Of a stretch of 64,000 nt of DNA, positions 35,559 to 46,304 are shown one piece after another (within the stretch, counting starts at the first letter, position 1; each line of letters opens with the position of its first letter). The stretch spans positions 124,001 to 188,000 of the forward strand of contig JAYRJU010000002.1 of assembly GCA_041906145.1 (NCBI GenBank). Direction: 5' to 3'. This stretch comes from SHVO01 sp041906145 (GTDB taxonomy: Bacteria > Pseudomonadota > Alphaproteobacteria > Rhodospirillales > Rhodospirillaceae). Made by a program: the position numbers and the translations under genes. The notes beneath the pieces are model-generated. The model was not told the DNA's origin, did not search any database, and was given only the letters and a program-made list of their open reading frames with translations.

Positions 35559-36489
35559 CGGTTTGTGCCGCGGCGGTCTCGGCCTGCTGATGCGGCGCGG
35601 GGCCCATCTTCGCGATCTTGGCCAATTCAAACGCTTTGGTTAGTTTGCGAATCGTCGAGAGCGCGTGATCCGTCGGATTTTCGTACTTCTCTGTCAATTC
35701 TTCGACCTCGCGCGCCATCTGCGTACATATCTGCGCGAGTTCAGGTTCGCCGAGCACGCGCGCGGTGCGTGCGGCGTCTTCCAGCACGCTCACTAGAATC
35801 AACAGGCGCTCTTCCAGTTCCTTGTTGATCTGCTTATCGTCGTACGCCTTGAGGATTAGGCCGCAGATCCAGCCCAGCTTCAAGCCGTGGCTGTCCAGGC
35901 GCGCCGCCATCACGTCGTTCATGTTGCCTTCGACGTCACGCGCGAGTTCGGATTGCGACATGCGGCGGCCTTCGAGCTTGGCTTTGAACGTGTTCACGAC
36001 GTTGAGCTGGCGGATCTTCGACGGGCGATCACCGTTCGGCTTGCGGCGTTCCGGGCCGACATAATCAGTGGTGGCGATGAAGGGCAAGCGGTTCATCGTC
36101 ACGTGGGCGATGCGCTCGAGCAGTTTGCCCGGCGATACCGGCTTGATCATTACGTCGTCGGCGCCGGCCATGATCGCTTTTTTCACCGCTTCGTCGCTCT
36201 CGGCGCGCACCATCAGGGTCACCATGATGAACGGATTACGGCCGATCTTGAAATGGCGGATGTCTCGGATGGTGTCGAACAGCGATGCGTCGATGTCGTC
36301 GGCGGCGATCAGAAGATCCGGCGGCGATTCTTTTATGGCGTTCAGCAGATCGTCCATGCGCGCGAACGTGCGCGTTTTGCGGAAACCCTCGCCGCGCATC
36401 ATCGCGCGCATGCTTTCGCGCACCTGCTCGTTCGGTTCGCCAAGATAAACATCGACGTCCGTGAGCTTGTCTTTATCGAACTTTTTCAT
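35548..36489 (-). CDS. receiver-domain protein with helical C-terminus (paralogue 2)
   Basis: 313 residues from ATG 36489; an upstream TTG at 36507 gives six extra. Receiver domain residues ~10-130 with E18, D64/D65 (PDLLIAADD) and K116 (VMIKP). Linker YVGPERR at 143-149 exactly as in the other copy, then a helical C-terminus (NVVNTFKAKLEGRRMSQSEL) that also aligns with it. Clear paralogue of the 31.9-32.8 kb gene. No output domain recognised. Confidence 0.8.
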   Translation of the reverse strand: MKKFDKDKLTDVDVYLGEPNEQVRESMRAMMRGEGFRKTRTFARMDDLLNAIKESPPDLLIAADDIDASLFDTIRDIRHFKIGRNPFIMVTLMVRAESDEAVKKAIMAGADDVMIKPVSPGKLLERIAHVTMNRLPFIATTDYVGPERRKPNGDRPSKIRQLNVVNTFKAKLEGRRMSQSELARDVEGNMNDVMAARLDSHGLKLGWICGLILKAYDDKQINKELEERLLILVSVLEDAARTARVLGEPELAQICTQMAREVEELTEKYENPTDHALSTIRKLTKAFELAKIAKMGPAPHQQAETAAAQTATG

Positions 36490-36590
36490 CGCGAAATGAG
36501 GTCTCAACTAGGGCGCAGATTGGGTCGGAAAGATAAGCAACCTTTCCGCGAGACGCTACCCTATCATCCGGCGCGAGAAGTTAAAATGCG

Positions 36591-36624
36591 AATTCGGCCC
36601 GAAACTGTTAGGTCGGGCCGAATT
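36591..36624. terminator. hairpin terminator of the psp operon
   Basis: Twelve-base perfect inverted repeat AATTCGGCCCGA / TCGGGCCGAATT with a 10-base loop, ~25 bases past the pspB stop. On the minus strand it is followed by CGCATTTTAAC, a modest T tract; on the plus strand by GATTTTAAAT. Suits a bidirectional terminator. Confidence 0.65.
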
Positions 36625-36647
36625 GGCGATTTTAAATCTGCAGAGAC

Positions 36648-36896
36648 CTACAAATGCTGGGTGGGGGGGACTTTCTCGCGCCAGCGGGGGTCTTCGGCGT
36701 CGAGGATCTTCTCAAGGGTCACGATGCGGCCTTCCATCTTCTCCAAAAGGCCGACCATGCGCTCCATCATCTGCTGTTCTTCGCCCGAAACACCCTTATC
36801 GGTTCGATTGAGCCTCCGGTAGTGGAACACGATCCACACGATCGCGACCACCATCACAAAAGGCGCTAGCGGAACGAGCTCGCTGAAGTTCATCAC
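36648..36896 (-). CDS. pspB: phage shock protein B
   Basis: 82 residues. N-terminal transmembrane helix (LVPLAPFVMVVAIVWIVFHY) followed by a coiled coil (ERMVGLLEKMEGRIVTLEKIL), the PspB layout. Inner-membrane sensor that helps relieve PspA from PspF under envelope stress. Third gene of the operon, after pspC rather than before it. Confidence 0.85.
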   Translation of the reverse strand: MMNFSELVPLAPFVMVVAIVWIVFHYRRLNRTDKGVSGEEQQMMERMVGLLEKMEGRIVTLEKILDAEDPRWREKVPPTQHL

Positions 36897-36918
36897 CCAC
36901 GTATCCCTTATTCAGGCG

Positions 36919-37320
36919 CTAAACGCGCCCCAGTCCCCTAAGCTCGCGGTCCATCTGGAATTCCCGCGAAGTCACCACGTTTTCGAGCGTGCGCAGCCGG
37001 TCCTCGACGCGGTCGAAGCGCGTCTTCACGTCCGTGAAGCGCCATGCATTCCCCGGCCGGCGATGCTCCGCCTCACGGCGCGTATCGTCGATACTGGTGC
37101 GCATTACGTCATAGCTGCCGCCGGCCGGCTTGTTTTCGATCATCCACGCCGCGACAAGATAGACGATGATCGGCCAGCCGCCGGCAATGATGGTGCCGGC
37201 CACGCAAAGTACGCGGACGATCGTCACATCCCAATCGAAGTAGTCGGCGATGCCGGCGCAAACGCCGAGGATCTTGCCGTTCTGCTTATCGAGATAAAAC
37301 TTCCGTCTCTGGCGGCTCAT
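36919..37320 (-). CDS. pspC: phage shock protein C
   Basis: 133 residues. PspC domain at ~6-65 (KFYLDKQNGKILGVCAGIAD; transmembrane VLCVAGTIIAGGWPIIVYLV), then a cytoplasmic coiled-coil tail (RFDRVEDRLRTLENVV). The ATG overlaps the pspA stop (ATGA). Membrane partner of PspB and PspA. Confidence 0.9.
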   Translation of the reverse strand: MSRQRRKFYLDKQNGKILGVCAGIADYFDWDVTIVRVLCVAGTIIAGGWPIIVYLVAAWMIENKPAGGSYDVMRTSIDDTRREAEHRRPGNAWRFTDVKTRFDRVEDRLRTLENVVTSREFQMDRELRGLGRV

Positions 37321-38003
37321 TTTTTATCTCCCGCCTGTTGCCCCAGGCCCATCCCCGCTTTCAGCTTTGCAAGATCGTCGTCGATCTTCGCTGAGGCTTC
37401 AAGAGAGGCAATTTCATTCGCTAAAGTGGCGCTGCCGCCGCCGAGGTCGAACGCCTCGACGCGGCCTTCCATCTCGTCCAGCTTGCGCTCAACCTGATCG
37501 AAACGCGCGACGGCGTTTTCGACGCGGCCGTTGTAGAGGTGCTCACGCACCGCGAAGCGCGCGTTGGCCGTCTGGGCGCGGGCAAGGAGACCCGCCTGTT
37601 TGGCTTTGGCTTCCGCAAGCTTTGTCTGCAGACGGCCGATATCGGTGTCGAGTTCGAGCATCCGCTCCTTTAAGGCCTCATCGTCGCGTTCCAGAAGCGC
37701 GACCAGGTCGGCGACCTTCGAACGTTCAACCAGCGCGGCGCGCGCCAGGTCTTCGCGTTCCTTGCTTACCGCCAATTCGGCGCGTTTGGTCCACTCATCG
37801 GCCGCGTCGGACAGCCGTCCCACACGCCGACGGATTTCCTTACGGTCCGCGATAAGGCGCGCCGCGTCCGAGCGCACGTCGACCAGCGTGTCTTCCATTT
37901 CCTGAATGATCAGGCGGATCATCTTCGCCGGATCTTCCGCACGATCGAGCAGGGCGGTGATGTTGGCGTTCACGATGTCCGTTAGCCGAGAAAAGATCCC
38001 CAT
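37317..38003 (-). CDS. pspA: phage shock protein A
   Basis: 228 residues of continuous helix, PspA/IM30 family (IVNANITALLDRAEDPAKMI, MEDTLVDVRSDAARLIADRK). Membrane-binding ESCRT-III-like effector that also inhibits PspF. Driven by the sigma-54 promoter just upstream. Confidence 0.93.
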   Translation of the reverse strand: MGIFSRLTDIVNANITALLDRAEDPAKMIRLIIQEMEDTLVDVRSDAARLIADRKEIRRRVGRLSDAADEWTKRAELAVSKEREDLARAALVERSKVADLVALLERDDEALKERMLELDTDIGRLQTKLAEAKAKQAGLLARAQTANARFAVREHLYNGRVENAVARFDQVERKLDEMEGRVEAFDLGGGSATLANEIASLEASAKIDDDLAKLKAGMGLGQQAGDKK

Positions 38004-38034
38004 TGGGTCCTCCGAAGTGACTATGGCCCAACTT

Positions 38035-38052
38035 TTGCAACTCTCGTGCCAA
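38035..38052 (-). promoter_or_regulatory. sigma-54 promoter of pspA
   Basis: On the minus strand, TTGGCACGAGAGTTGCAA matches the -24 TGGCAC and -12 TTGCA boxes with correct spacing. Transcription would start about 12 bases downstream, ~20 bases before the pspA ATG. The divergent gene encodes the expected sigma-54 activator. The AT-rich stretch at 38056-38160 is where PspF and IHF sites would lie, though I do not see a clear palindrome. Confidence 0.88.
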
Positions 38053-38174
38053 GATCAATTCTGAGCGCATCTTATTGGATTTATTGGGATTTTTTGCAGC
38101 TTCATGCGAGCGGCATTGCGAAAAATAACAATAAGTGAGAAAAATACACAACAATTTAGCGGAAATCGCGAACT

Positions 38175-39199
<1,025 letters not shown>

Positions 39200-39203
<4 letters not shown>

Positions 39204-40171
39204 GGCGCCAGAGACGAGGCGTAGGCGGCGATGTTCACCATGTCGTCGATGGTGAGCGGGGCGACCGCATCCTTCATCAGCGGGCTCCAAGCGCCCGCGC
39301 GCGAACCGTGCTTCAGATCGTACAGGCTGCGCACGATATAACTCGGTGAACGCCCCGCTAGCGCCGGGATGGGACCCAGGCCCTTGAGATCCGCGCCGTG
39401 GCAGGTCGTGCAGGCGGCGCTTTTTCCGCCGCCGGTTTTCACATACGTCTCGCCCTTCTTGATGCTGCCCGGCGGAACATAGGCCACGAATCCCGCGCGT
39501 GGATCGCGTAGCTCCGTGCGGGCGCGATCTTCCGGTACTTCGATGATGCGTGTGCCGATCGGTTCCTTTTCGTCGCCGTCGGCGACCAGCATGGAACCAA
39601 TGACGCGGGTCCGCGGCGCTGTGTCGCTTTCCACCACGCGAATCCACGGTCCGCGCTTCAACGAGGCGAAGTATTCCGCGGCGATGCGTACTTCCTCGTC
39701 GTTGCTGACCTTGGACAGCGCGACCATATTCGCAGGTGGGGCCATGGCGGCGACGGAGCTCTTGCGCGTGCCGTTGCGGAAGTCGCGGACCTGTTGAACG
39801 ATGTAATCAACCGGAAGGCCTGCGAGGCTCGAGTTCTCGGGGCGTCCCATGCCGGTGGCAAGATGGCAATAGCCGCAGGCGAGCACGCCGCCCGCGCGGC
39901 CCTTGGCGACTACCTCGGGCATCGGCGGATGATCGCCCGGATGCCAGTCCGGAACGCCACGCGAGAGATCGCGGATCTCGGCCAATGTCAGGGCGACATC
40001 GCTACCGGGAACGCGTTTCGGCGCCGTATCGGGCGGCCGCGCGGGCGCGGCCGGTGTCGCGGCGGGCGGATTGACCGGATAAGCCCAGGGCGGCGGTGCG
40101 TCTTCCGCGGCGCTCGCCGCGGCGGCGAACACAAAAGCGGAAAGCACCGAAAGCACGGCGGCACGTCTCAT
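39200..40171 (-). CDS. dihaem cytochrome c, c4-like
   Basis: 323 residues from ATG 40171, preceded by GGGAGGGG; a TTG 18 bases earlier is less good. Signal peptide cut near ASAAEDA. Haem sites CGYCH (99-103) and CTTCH (254-258) with downstream Met candidates in each half. Periplasmic electron carrier. It follows the sulfide:quinone-type oxidoreductase on the same strand and likely works with it. Confidence 0.87.
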
Positions 40172-40230
40172 GACCCCTCCCAAAGCCAATTGGCGTTGGG
40201 CGGCAGAGTGCCAGGATTTCGCAGGAAGTT

Positions 40231-41481
40231 CTACGCTCCGGGATCGACGAACGCGGTGTTGTGACCGGGAAAGGCTTCATAGCCCTTCAGCATGTAGTCC
40301 CAATACAGCCGCGGTAAGGCATACTTCTTGATCAGCCAGTTCACCGTGTTTTCCCGCGCCGGGTTCAAAGGCAGCGTCGGTGTCGGTTTGCCGCCGTAGA
40401 TGAACTCTGCCATCAGCACCTTGGTGTAGCCGGTTGTAAGCGGGCACGAGGCGTAGCCGTCGTAGGCCTCTTCAACCGCGCCGCCACCGATGAGGTGTAA
40501 TAGATTGCGTACGACGACGGGCGCTTGCTTGCGGATCGCGGCGGCGGTCTTCGAATTCGCGGTCGAAGCGGCATCGCCGAGCCCGAACACATTCTTGAAC
40601 TTCACGTGCTGGAGCGAGTTCGCATGTACGTCGACGAAGCCCGCGGCGTTAGCGAGCGGGCTGGTTTTCACGAAATCCGGTGCGCTTTGCGGCGGTGTGA
40701 CGTGGATCATGTCGAATGGCAGTTGGAGACGTTGGCCCTGTTGATCGCCAGCTAGGATCTCGAAGGTTGCCATCTTCGCGGCGCCGTCGATCTCAACGAG
40801 ATTGTGCTGATATTTCACATCGATACCGTGCGCGGCGGCGATCTTCACAAGTTCGCGCGCATAGAACGGCACGCCGAAGATGGCCGGGGTCTGCGTCAGG
40901 AATTTCACATCCACGAACTGACGGATGCCTTTGCGTTTCAGATAGTCGGCGGCCATGTATGCGGCCTTCTGCGGCGCGCCGGGGCATTTAATCGGCATGG
41001 GGGGTTGCGTGAACAGCGCCTTCGCGCCCGGCTTCAGCGCCTGCAGGCATTCCCAGGTATATTGCACGGTCTGCGGCGAATAGTTGCTGCACACGCCGCC
41101 ATGGTTCAGCGACTCCCGAAGCCCCTTGATCGCGCCCCAGTTCAATTGAAGTCCGGGGCAGACAACGAGATACGCGTAGGAAACGGTGCGTCCCGACGCG
41201 AGCGTTACGGTGTTGGACTCGGGCGCGAAGCTTGTGACCGCATCCTTGATCCATGAAACGTCGGCCGGGATCAGATCGGCTTCCGTCTTGCGCGTAGCGC
41301 TGAGGTCGTAAGCACCCGCGCCCACCAGAGTGAACGCCGGCTGGTAGTAGTGCTCTGGGGACGGTTCGACGATGGCAATGTCGACGTTCTCGCCATGCCG
41401 GTGGCGCAGCAAACTTGCCGCGACCGTGACGCCGGCGGCGCCGCCGCCGACGATGAGGATCTGATGGTGGATATGGGCCAT
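40231..41481 (-). CDS. sulfide:quinone oxidoreductase-type flavoprotein
   Basis: 416 residues. FAD site GGGAAG (12-17) and second C-terminal VFGLGDAAS. Cysteines C131 (GGVCSNYSP), C166 (IKCPGAPQKAAY) and C346 are at positions expected for SQR-type disulfide chemistry. No signal peptide; peripheral membrane protein. Oxidises sulfide to polysulfide/sulfur and reduces quinone; a flavocytochrome-c-like function with the adjacent cytochrome is possible. Ends 59 bases before the cytochrome start. Confidence 0.87.
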   Translation of the reverse strand: MAHIHHQILIVGGGAAGVTVAASLLRHRHGENVDIAIVEPSPEHYYQPAFTLVGAGAYDLSATRKTEADLIPADVSWIKDAVTSFAPESNTVTLASGRTVSYAYLVVCPGLQLNWGAIKGLRESLNHGGVCSNYSPQTVQYTWECLQALKPGAKALFTQPPMPIKCPGAPQKAAYMAADYLKRKGIRQFVDVKFLTQTPAIFGVPFYARELVKIAAAHGIDVKYQHNLVEIDGAAKMATFEILAGDQQGQRLQLPFDMIHVTPPQSAPDFVKTSPLANAAGFVDVHANSLQHVKFKNVFGLGDAASTANSKTAAAIRKQAPVVVRNLLHLIGGGAVEEAYDGYASCPLTTGYTKVLMAEFIYGGKPTPTLPLNPARENTVNWLIKKYALPRLYWDYMLKGYEAFPGHNTAFVDPGA

Positions 41482-41588
41482 GAGGCGCTCCCTGCGCGAG
41501 GAGCGTCGATATCACCACCCGGCGGGCCGCGGTTACAAGAGAAGAAAAGGATTATTCTGCGCAGACCACTGAATTTGGCGTCGTCGAT

Positions 41589-42644
41589 CTAGGGCGGCGA
41601 TGCCGGTGGGTAAGCGTGCACGGTTCCGTTCGGATCCTCGATCGCGAAGGAACCATTATCCTGCGTGACATAGCCTCCGGTCAGCGGCACCTTTCCGGCG
41701 CCGCCGGGGATGTCGAGGATATAAGTCGGCTGCGCGAGGCCCGAAACCCGGCCGCGCAAGGATTTCACCAACGTACGCCCTTCATCGACGGGTACGCGGA
41801 ACTGACTGGTGCCCGGCGCGTAGTCCAGCTGATGCAGATAGTAGGGTTTGATGCGCGCCGCGACCAAGCCGCGCATCACCGACTCAAGTGCTTCCGGCGT
41901 ATCGTTAACACCCCGCAGCAACACCGTCTGTCCCAGAAGCGGAATGCCCGCGTCACTCAGGCGTCCGCAGGCCGCGCGCATCGCGGGGGTCAGCTCGTCG
42001 GCGTGATTGCAATGGATCGCGACATAGACGGCTTTGCCCGTGGACTTCAGCGCTTCGATCAGGCCGGCGTCGATACGTTCCGGCGCCGCCACAGGCACAC
42101 GCGTGTGGACGCGGATCACTTGCACATGGGCGATGTCGTCGAGTGCGCGGATGATCTCACTGATCCGCCGCGCCGAAAGGACCAGAGGATCTCCGCCGGT
42201 CAGGATCACTTCCCAGATCGCGGGCGTCGCGCGGATGTAATCGAGCGCCGCGTCCATTTCAGCCGGCGTCAGCACACCGGCGCTGCCGACATCTTCGCGC
42301 CGGAAGCAGAAACGGCAATAGACCGCACAGGTCAGCGTTGGCAGCAGAAGCGCGCGGTCAGGATAGCGGTGCACGATGCCTTTGACCGGGCTGTGCGCGT
42401 GATCGCCGATGGGATCGTCGTTCTCGCCCTCCACCTGCGTCAGCTCGTTGACCGTCGGCACGAACTGGCGCATGAGCGCCGGGGCGTGTGCGGAAGCGCG
42501 CAGCAGATCATGGATTGTCGGCGGAATGGCCACGGCGTAACGCGCGGTCACGCGTGCAACATCGGCCGTCTCGTTCTCCGCGATGAGTCCGGTCGCGGCG
42601 AGGTCTGAGGCTGAAGTGAGTGTGCGCGGCGCGAGGCTGTTCAT
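41589..42644 (-). CDS. KamA-family radical SAM lysine 2,3-aminomutase-like enzyme
   Basis: 351 residues. Radical SAM cluster CAVYCRFCFRRE, with the KamA blocks PVKGIVHRYPDRALLL, ILTGGDPLVLS and YYLHQLDYAPGT. In E. coli the short EpmB relative (342 residues) beta-lysinylates elongation factor P; this length fits EpmB or a small KamA. Neither efp nor epmA is nearby, so the substrate is not settled. Confidence 0.83.
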   Translation of the reverse strand: MNSLAPRTLTSASDLAATGLIAENETADVARVTARYAVAIPPTIHDLLRASAHAPALMRQFVPTVNELTQVEGENDDPIGDHAHSPVKGIVHRYPDRALLLPTLTCAVYCRFCFRREDVGSAGVLTPAEMDAALDYIRATPAIWEVILTGGDPLVLSARRISEIIRALDDIAHVQVIRVHTRVPVAAPERIDAGLIEALKSTGKAVYVAIHCNHADELTPAMRAACGRLSDAGIPLLGQTVLLRGVNDTPEALESVMRGLVAARIKPYYLHQLDYAPGTSQFRVPVDEGRTLVKSLRGRVSGLAQPTYILDIPGGAGKVPLTGGYVTQDNGSFAIEDPNGTVHAYPPASPP

Positions 42645-42670
42645 GGGTCCGTTTAGGTCGAATCGCCCAC

Positions 42671-44491
42671 TTAGTTTGAATCAATGGCGCGTCTTATAGC
42701 GTGCGCCATGGCGTCGAGCGTAAACGGTTTGTGCAGCAGCTTTACGCCCGGGTCCAGTACCCCATTATGCACGACTGCGTTGCGGGTGTAGCCGGTCGTA
42801 TAGAGGATTTTGAGGCCGGGCTTGCGCTTTAACGCTTCCTGGGCCAGCTGGTGGCCGTTCATATGCGGCATCACCACGTCGGTGAACAGCAATGAAACCT
42901 CCGGATGTGCCTCGAGCAGGGCGAGAGCCTTCTCGCCGCCGTCGGCTTCCACGACCTTATATCCAAGGTCGGCAAGGCTTTGGACCGTCAGTTTGCGCAC
43001 GGCCGCTTCGTCCTCGACCACCAGAACCGTTTCGCCTTTCGCGTTCGGGGCGGCTGCGGGCGCGATGTCTTTCTGCTCTTCCTTGGGACCAAAATAGCGG
43101 GGCAGGTAGATCTTCAGGGTCGTGCCGTGCCCCTGTTCCGAGTAGATCTTCACATGGCCGCCCGATTGCTTCACGAAGCCGTAGACCATACTGAGGCCCA
43201 GCCCCGTGCCGGTCTTCTTGGTGGTGAAGAACGGGTCGAAGACCTTGTCCACGATCTCCGGCGCCATGCCCGCTCCGGTATCGGTCACGCAAATCGCCAC
43301 ATACTGACCCGGCTCGATACCGTGCTGACGCCCGTAAGCGTCCGAGATCGCCGCGTTGGACGTTTCCACGGTCAGCTTGCCGCCGTCCGCCATGGCGTCG
43401 CGCGCGTTGACGACCAGATTGATGATCGCGGTCTCGAGTTGATGCGCATCTGCGTAGATGCGCCACAGTCCGCCTTCGGTGACGATCTCGGTCTGGATCG
43501 TCTCGCCGAGCGCGCGGCGGATGAGGTCCGACATGCCGCCCACCAGTTTGTTGGCGTCCACCACGCGCGGCTCCAGCACTTGCTTGCGCGCGAATGCCAG
43601 CAGGCGCTGCGTGAGCGAGGCGCCGCGCATCGCTCCTTCCACGGCGGCTTGCACCAAGGGTTCGACATTGTAGTCGCCGCGCCCGATGCGCCGCTGGATC
43701 ATGTTCAGCGCGCCGATGATCACGGCCAGCATGTTGTTGAAATCGTGCGCGATGCCGCCGGTCAGGTGGCCGATGGCTTCCATCTTCTGCGCCTGACCCA
43801 ATGCCGCGCGGGCTTCTTCCAGCGCCCTCTGCTGTTCGACGCGCTCGGTCACGTCACGCGTGATCTTGGCGTAGCCCAGCAGTTTGCCGGACGTATCCAC
43901 GAGTCTGTCGATCACGATACTCGCGTGAAAGCGGCTGCCGTCCTTGCGTATGCGGGTGGTGGCTTCGGCCTCATAGCGGCCTTCACGTTCGGCGGTCGCA
44001 AGCACCTTTGCCGGCAGACCCGCCGCCTGATCTTCGGGCGTGTAGAAGCACGAGAAGTGCCGACCTAGGATTTCAGCGGCCGTGTAGCCCTTGATGCGCT
44101 CGGCGCCTGCATTCCATGTGGTCACATGGCCGGTCGGATCGAGCACGTAGATGGCGTAGTCGGTCACGCGCTCTACAAACCGCAGGAAGTTTTCGTCGCT
44201 TTCACGCCGTCCGGTTTCCGCCGCGACGCGATCAGCGGTTTCGGCTGTCAGCTTATCGGCCGCGGTTGTGATTTCGCGGCCGCGGCCGACGCGCGCCAGC
44301 ATGAAGCCGAGGATCACCAGGGCGAGCGCGCCGATTCCATAAAGAACGTAGAAACTCGTGTCCGAGGGGGACGCCTCGATTTGCGCCAAAGCGTTCGCGG
44401 GCCATGCGGCCAGCGCGAAAATCGCGAGCCCGGCTAACACCTTGCCGGACCAGCCGTGCGGGGCCGGCGGAGAGTTCGGTTCACGGTTCAT
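42671..44491 (-). CDS. membrane hybrid histidine kinase (PAS-HisKA-HATPase-REC)
   Basis: 606 residues. N-terminus: hydrophobic segment 18-36 and transmembrane helix 47-67; PAS ~100-215 with a WNAGAERIKGY core; phospho-acceptor H249 in GGIAHDFNNML; ATP lid GTGLGLSMVYGFV; C-terminal receiver with D in LLFTDVVMPHMNGH near 540 and K in LHKPFTL. No cognate DNA-binding regulator beside it, so output partner is unknown. Confidence 0.88.
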   Translation of the reverse strand: MNREPNSPPAPHGWSGKVLAGLAIFALAAWPANALAQIEASPSDTSFYVLYGIGALALVILGFMLARVGRGREITTAADKLTAETADRVAAETGRRESDENFLRFVERVTDYAIYVLDPTGHVTTWNAGAERIKGYTAAEILGRHFSCFYTPEDQAAGLPAKVLATAEREGRYEAEATTRIRKDGSRFHASIVIDRLVDTSGKLLGYAKITRDVTERVEQQRALEEARAALGQAQKMEAIGHLTGGIAHDFNNMLAVIIGALNMIQRRIGRGDYNVEPLVQAAVEGAMRGASLTQRLLAFARKQVLEPRVVDANKLVGGMSDLIRRALGETIQTEIVTEGGLWRIYADAHQLETAIINLVVNARDAMADGGKLTVETSNAAISDAYGRQHGIEPGQYVAICVTDTGAGMAPEIVDKVFDPFFTTKKTGTGLGLSMVYGFVKQSGGHVKIYSEQGHGTTLKIYLPRYFGPKEEQKDIAPAAAPNAKGETVLVVEDEAAVRKLTVQSLADLGYKVVEADGGEKALALLEAHPEVSLLFTDVVMPHMNGHQLAQEALKRKPGLKILYTTGYTRNAVVHNGVLDPGVKLLHKPFTLDAMAHAIRRAIDSN

Positions 44492-44596
44492 TGCGGCAAG
44501 ACAAAAGAGGAAGGGCTATGTCCTTATCATAATGAGACTGCCTTGCATCAACAAACGCCCCGCTGCGCGCAATGCGAGAAATACATTTCGTTGGTT

Positions 44597-46288
44597 CTAG
44601 TGCGATCTCTCGTTCTTCTTTTTGTGCGCTAGCGCCTGTTCAACCATGGCGCGGCCAATCTCGCGCTCGCCCATGATGGTTACGTTGGCGCCGAGGCGCT
44701 GCAGATAATCTACTTCCGCGTCCAAGTGTGCGCGCGCAACGATCAGCACATCTGGGTTCGCCTTCCGCGCCTGCTCCACGAATTGTCCGGCCTCGAAGCA
44801 GTTCGGGACCGCGACGAACACCGCCGTCGCATCCGCAACGCGCGCGCTTGTCATGAGTTCCGCCGGCGGACGCGGACCGGTCATCACGGTGATGCCCTCG
44901 TCTTCTAGAGCCGTGACGATCTCCCGCTTTTCTTCGATCACGACGAAAGGCCGCGCACGTTCGCGCAACGCTTCGCCGATCACCCTCCCCACACGGCCGT
45001 AGCCGACAACCACGGCATGCGCCTGAGGCGCCGCCGGAGGCGGCGCGGGAACGGCTTCGGGCGTTGGCGCCGCTGGAAACACCGTGCGCAGCCTTGGACC
45101 GAAGCGATTGATCAGGCCGAATATGAATGGGTTGAGCAGGATGGAGATGATCGCGCCGCCGAGGATGAGGTCGCGTCCTTCCGTGGGCAGCAGTCCCAGA
45201 TCGACGCCAAGTGTCGCCAGGATGAATGAGAACTCACCGATCTGCGCGAGGCTCGCGGAAATCATCAGCGCCGTGTCCAGCGGGCGCTTGAACAGCAACA
45301 CGATTCCCAGCGCCGCCGCCGACTTGCCGACGATGATGATCAAGACAGTGGCCGTGAGCGGCAAGGCCTGCTCGACCAGGATCATGGGATTGAACAGCAT
45401 CCCGACGGCGACGAAAAACAAGACCGCGAAAGCGTCGCGGAGCGGAAGCGTTTCGTTGGCCGCCTGCTGACTGAGCTCGGACTCGCTCATCATCATGCCG
45501 GCGAAGAATGCGCCAAGCGCAAACGACACGCCGAACAGCACCGCGGCGCCGTAAGCGGTGCCGAGCGCGATGGCGAGCACGGACAAGCGGAACAACTCGC
45601 GCGAGCCCGTATGCGCGATGTGATGCAGAATCCAGGGGATGACCCGCCGGCCTCCGATCACCATCACCGCGACGAAGGCGCCCACCTTGAGCAGGGTCAC
45701 GCCGATCGCGAGAAAGATATCGCCAGCGCTCACAGCGCCGGCGCCTGTGTCCGCCGCGCCGCCCAGAAGCCCGGCGAATGGCGGCAACAGCACAAGGGTC
45801 ATGACCATCGCGAGGTCTTCGACGATCAACCATCCGACCGCGATGTGGCCCTGCGGGGTCGAGATCAAATGGCGTTCTTGCAGCGCGCGCAGCAAGACCA
45901 CCGTGCTCGCAACCGAAAGCGCGAGGCCGAATACTACGCCCGCACCAAGGCTCCAGCCCATCGCGGCGGCCAGCCCCATGCCCAACAGCGTGGCGATTGT
46001 GATCTGCACGACGGCGCCGGGGATCGCGATGGCGCGCACCGACAATAGTTCTTTCAGCGAGAAGTGCAGCCCGACCCCGAACATCAGAAGGATGACGCCG
46101 ATCTCGGCCAGCTCTTGGGCCAGCGAGGCGTCCGCGACGAAACCCGGGGTCTGTGGGCCGACCGCGATACCGGCGAGCAGATATCCGACGAGGGGAGAAA
46201 TGCGGAGGCGATTGGCGATGGCGCCAAAGATGAACGCCAGAACGAGCCCGACGACGATGGTTGCGATCAGCGGTGTCTCGTGGGGCAT
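44597..46288 (-). CDS. Kef-type K+/H+ antiporter with RCK domain
   Basis: 563 residues. About 12 transmembrane helices (~1-390) of the CPA2 antiporter family, then an RCK/TrkA-N domain with GYGRVGRVIGEALRE at ~425. YbaL/KefB-like potassium or sodium efflux coupled to protons. The last residues (HKKKNERSH) are unusually basic. Confidence 0.87.
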   Translation of the reverse strand: MPHETPLIATIVVGLVLAFIFGAIANRLRISPLVGYLLAGIAVGPQTPGFVADASLAQELAEIGVILLMFGVGLHFSLKELLSVRAIAIPGAVVQITIATLLGMGLAAAMGWSLGAGVVFGLALSVASTVVLLRALQERHLISTPQGHIAVGWLIVEDLAMVMTLVLLPPFAGLLGGAADTGAGAVSAGDIFLAIGVTLLKVGAFVAVMVIGGRRVIPWILHHIAHTGSRELFRLSVLAIALGTAYGAAVLFGVSFALGAFFAGMMMSESELSQQAANETLPLRDAFAVLFFVAVGMLFNPMILVEQALPLTATVLIIIVGKSAAALGIVLLFKRPLDTALMISASLAQIGEFSFILATLGVDLGLLPTEGRDLILGGAIISILLNPFIFGLINRFGPRLRTVFPAAPTPEAVPAPPPAAPQAHAVVVGYGRVGRVIGEALRERARPFVVIEEKREIVTALEDEGITVMTGPRPPAELMTSARVADATAVFVAVPNCFEAGQFVEQARKANPDVLIVARAHLDAEVDYLQRLGANVTIMGEREIGRAMVEQALAHKKKNERSH

Positions 46289-46304
46289 TCCTTAAGGGGC
46301 ATCC

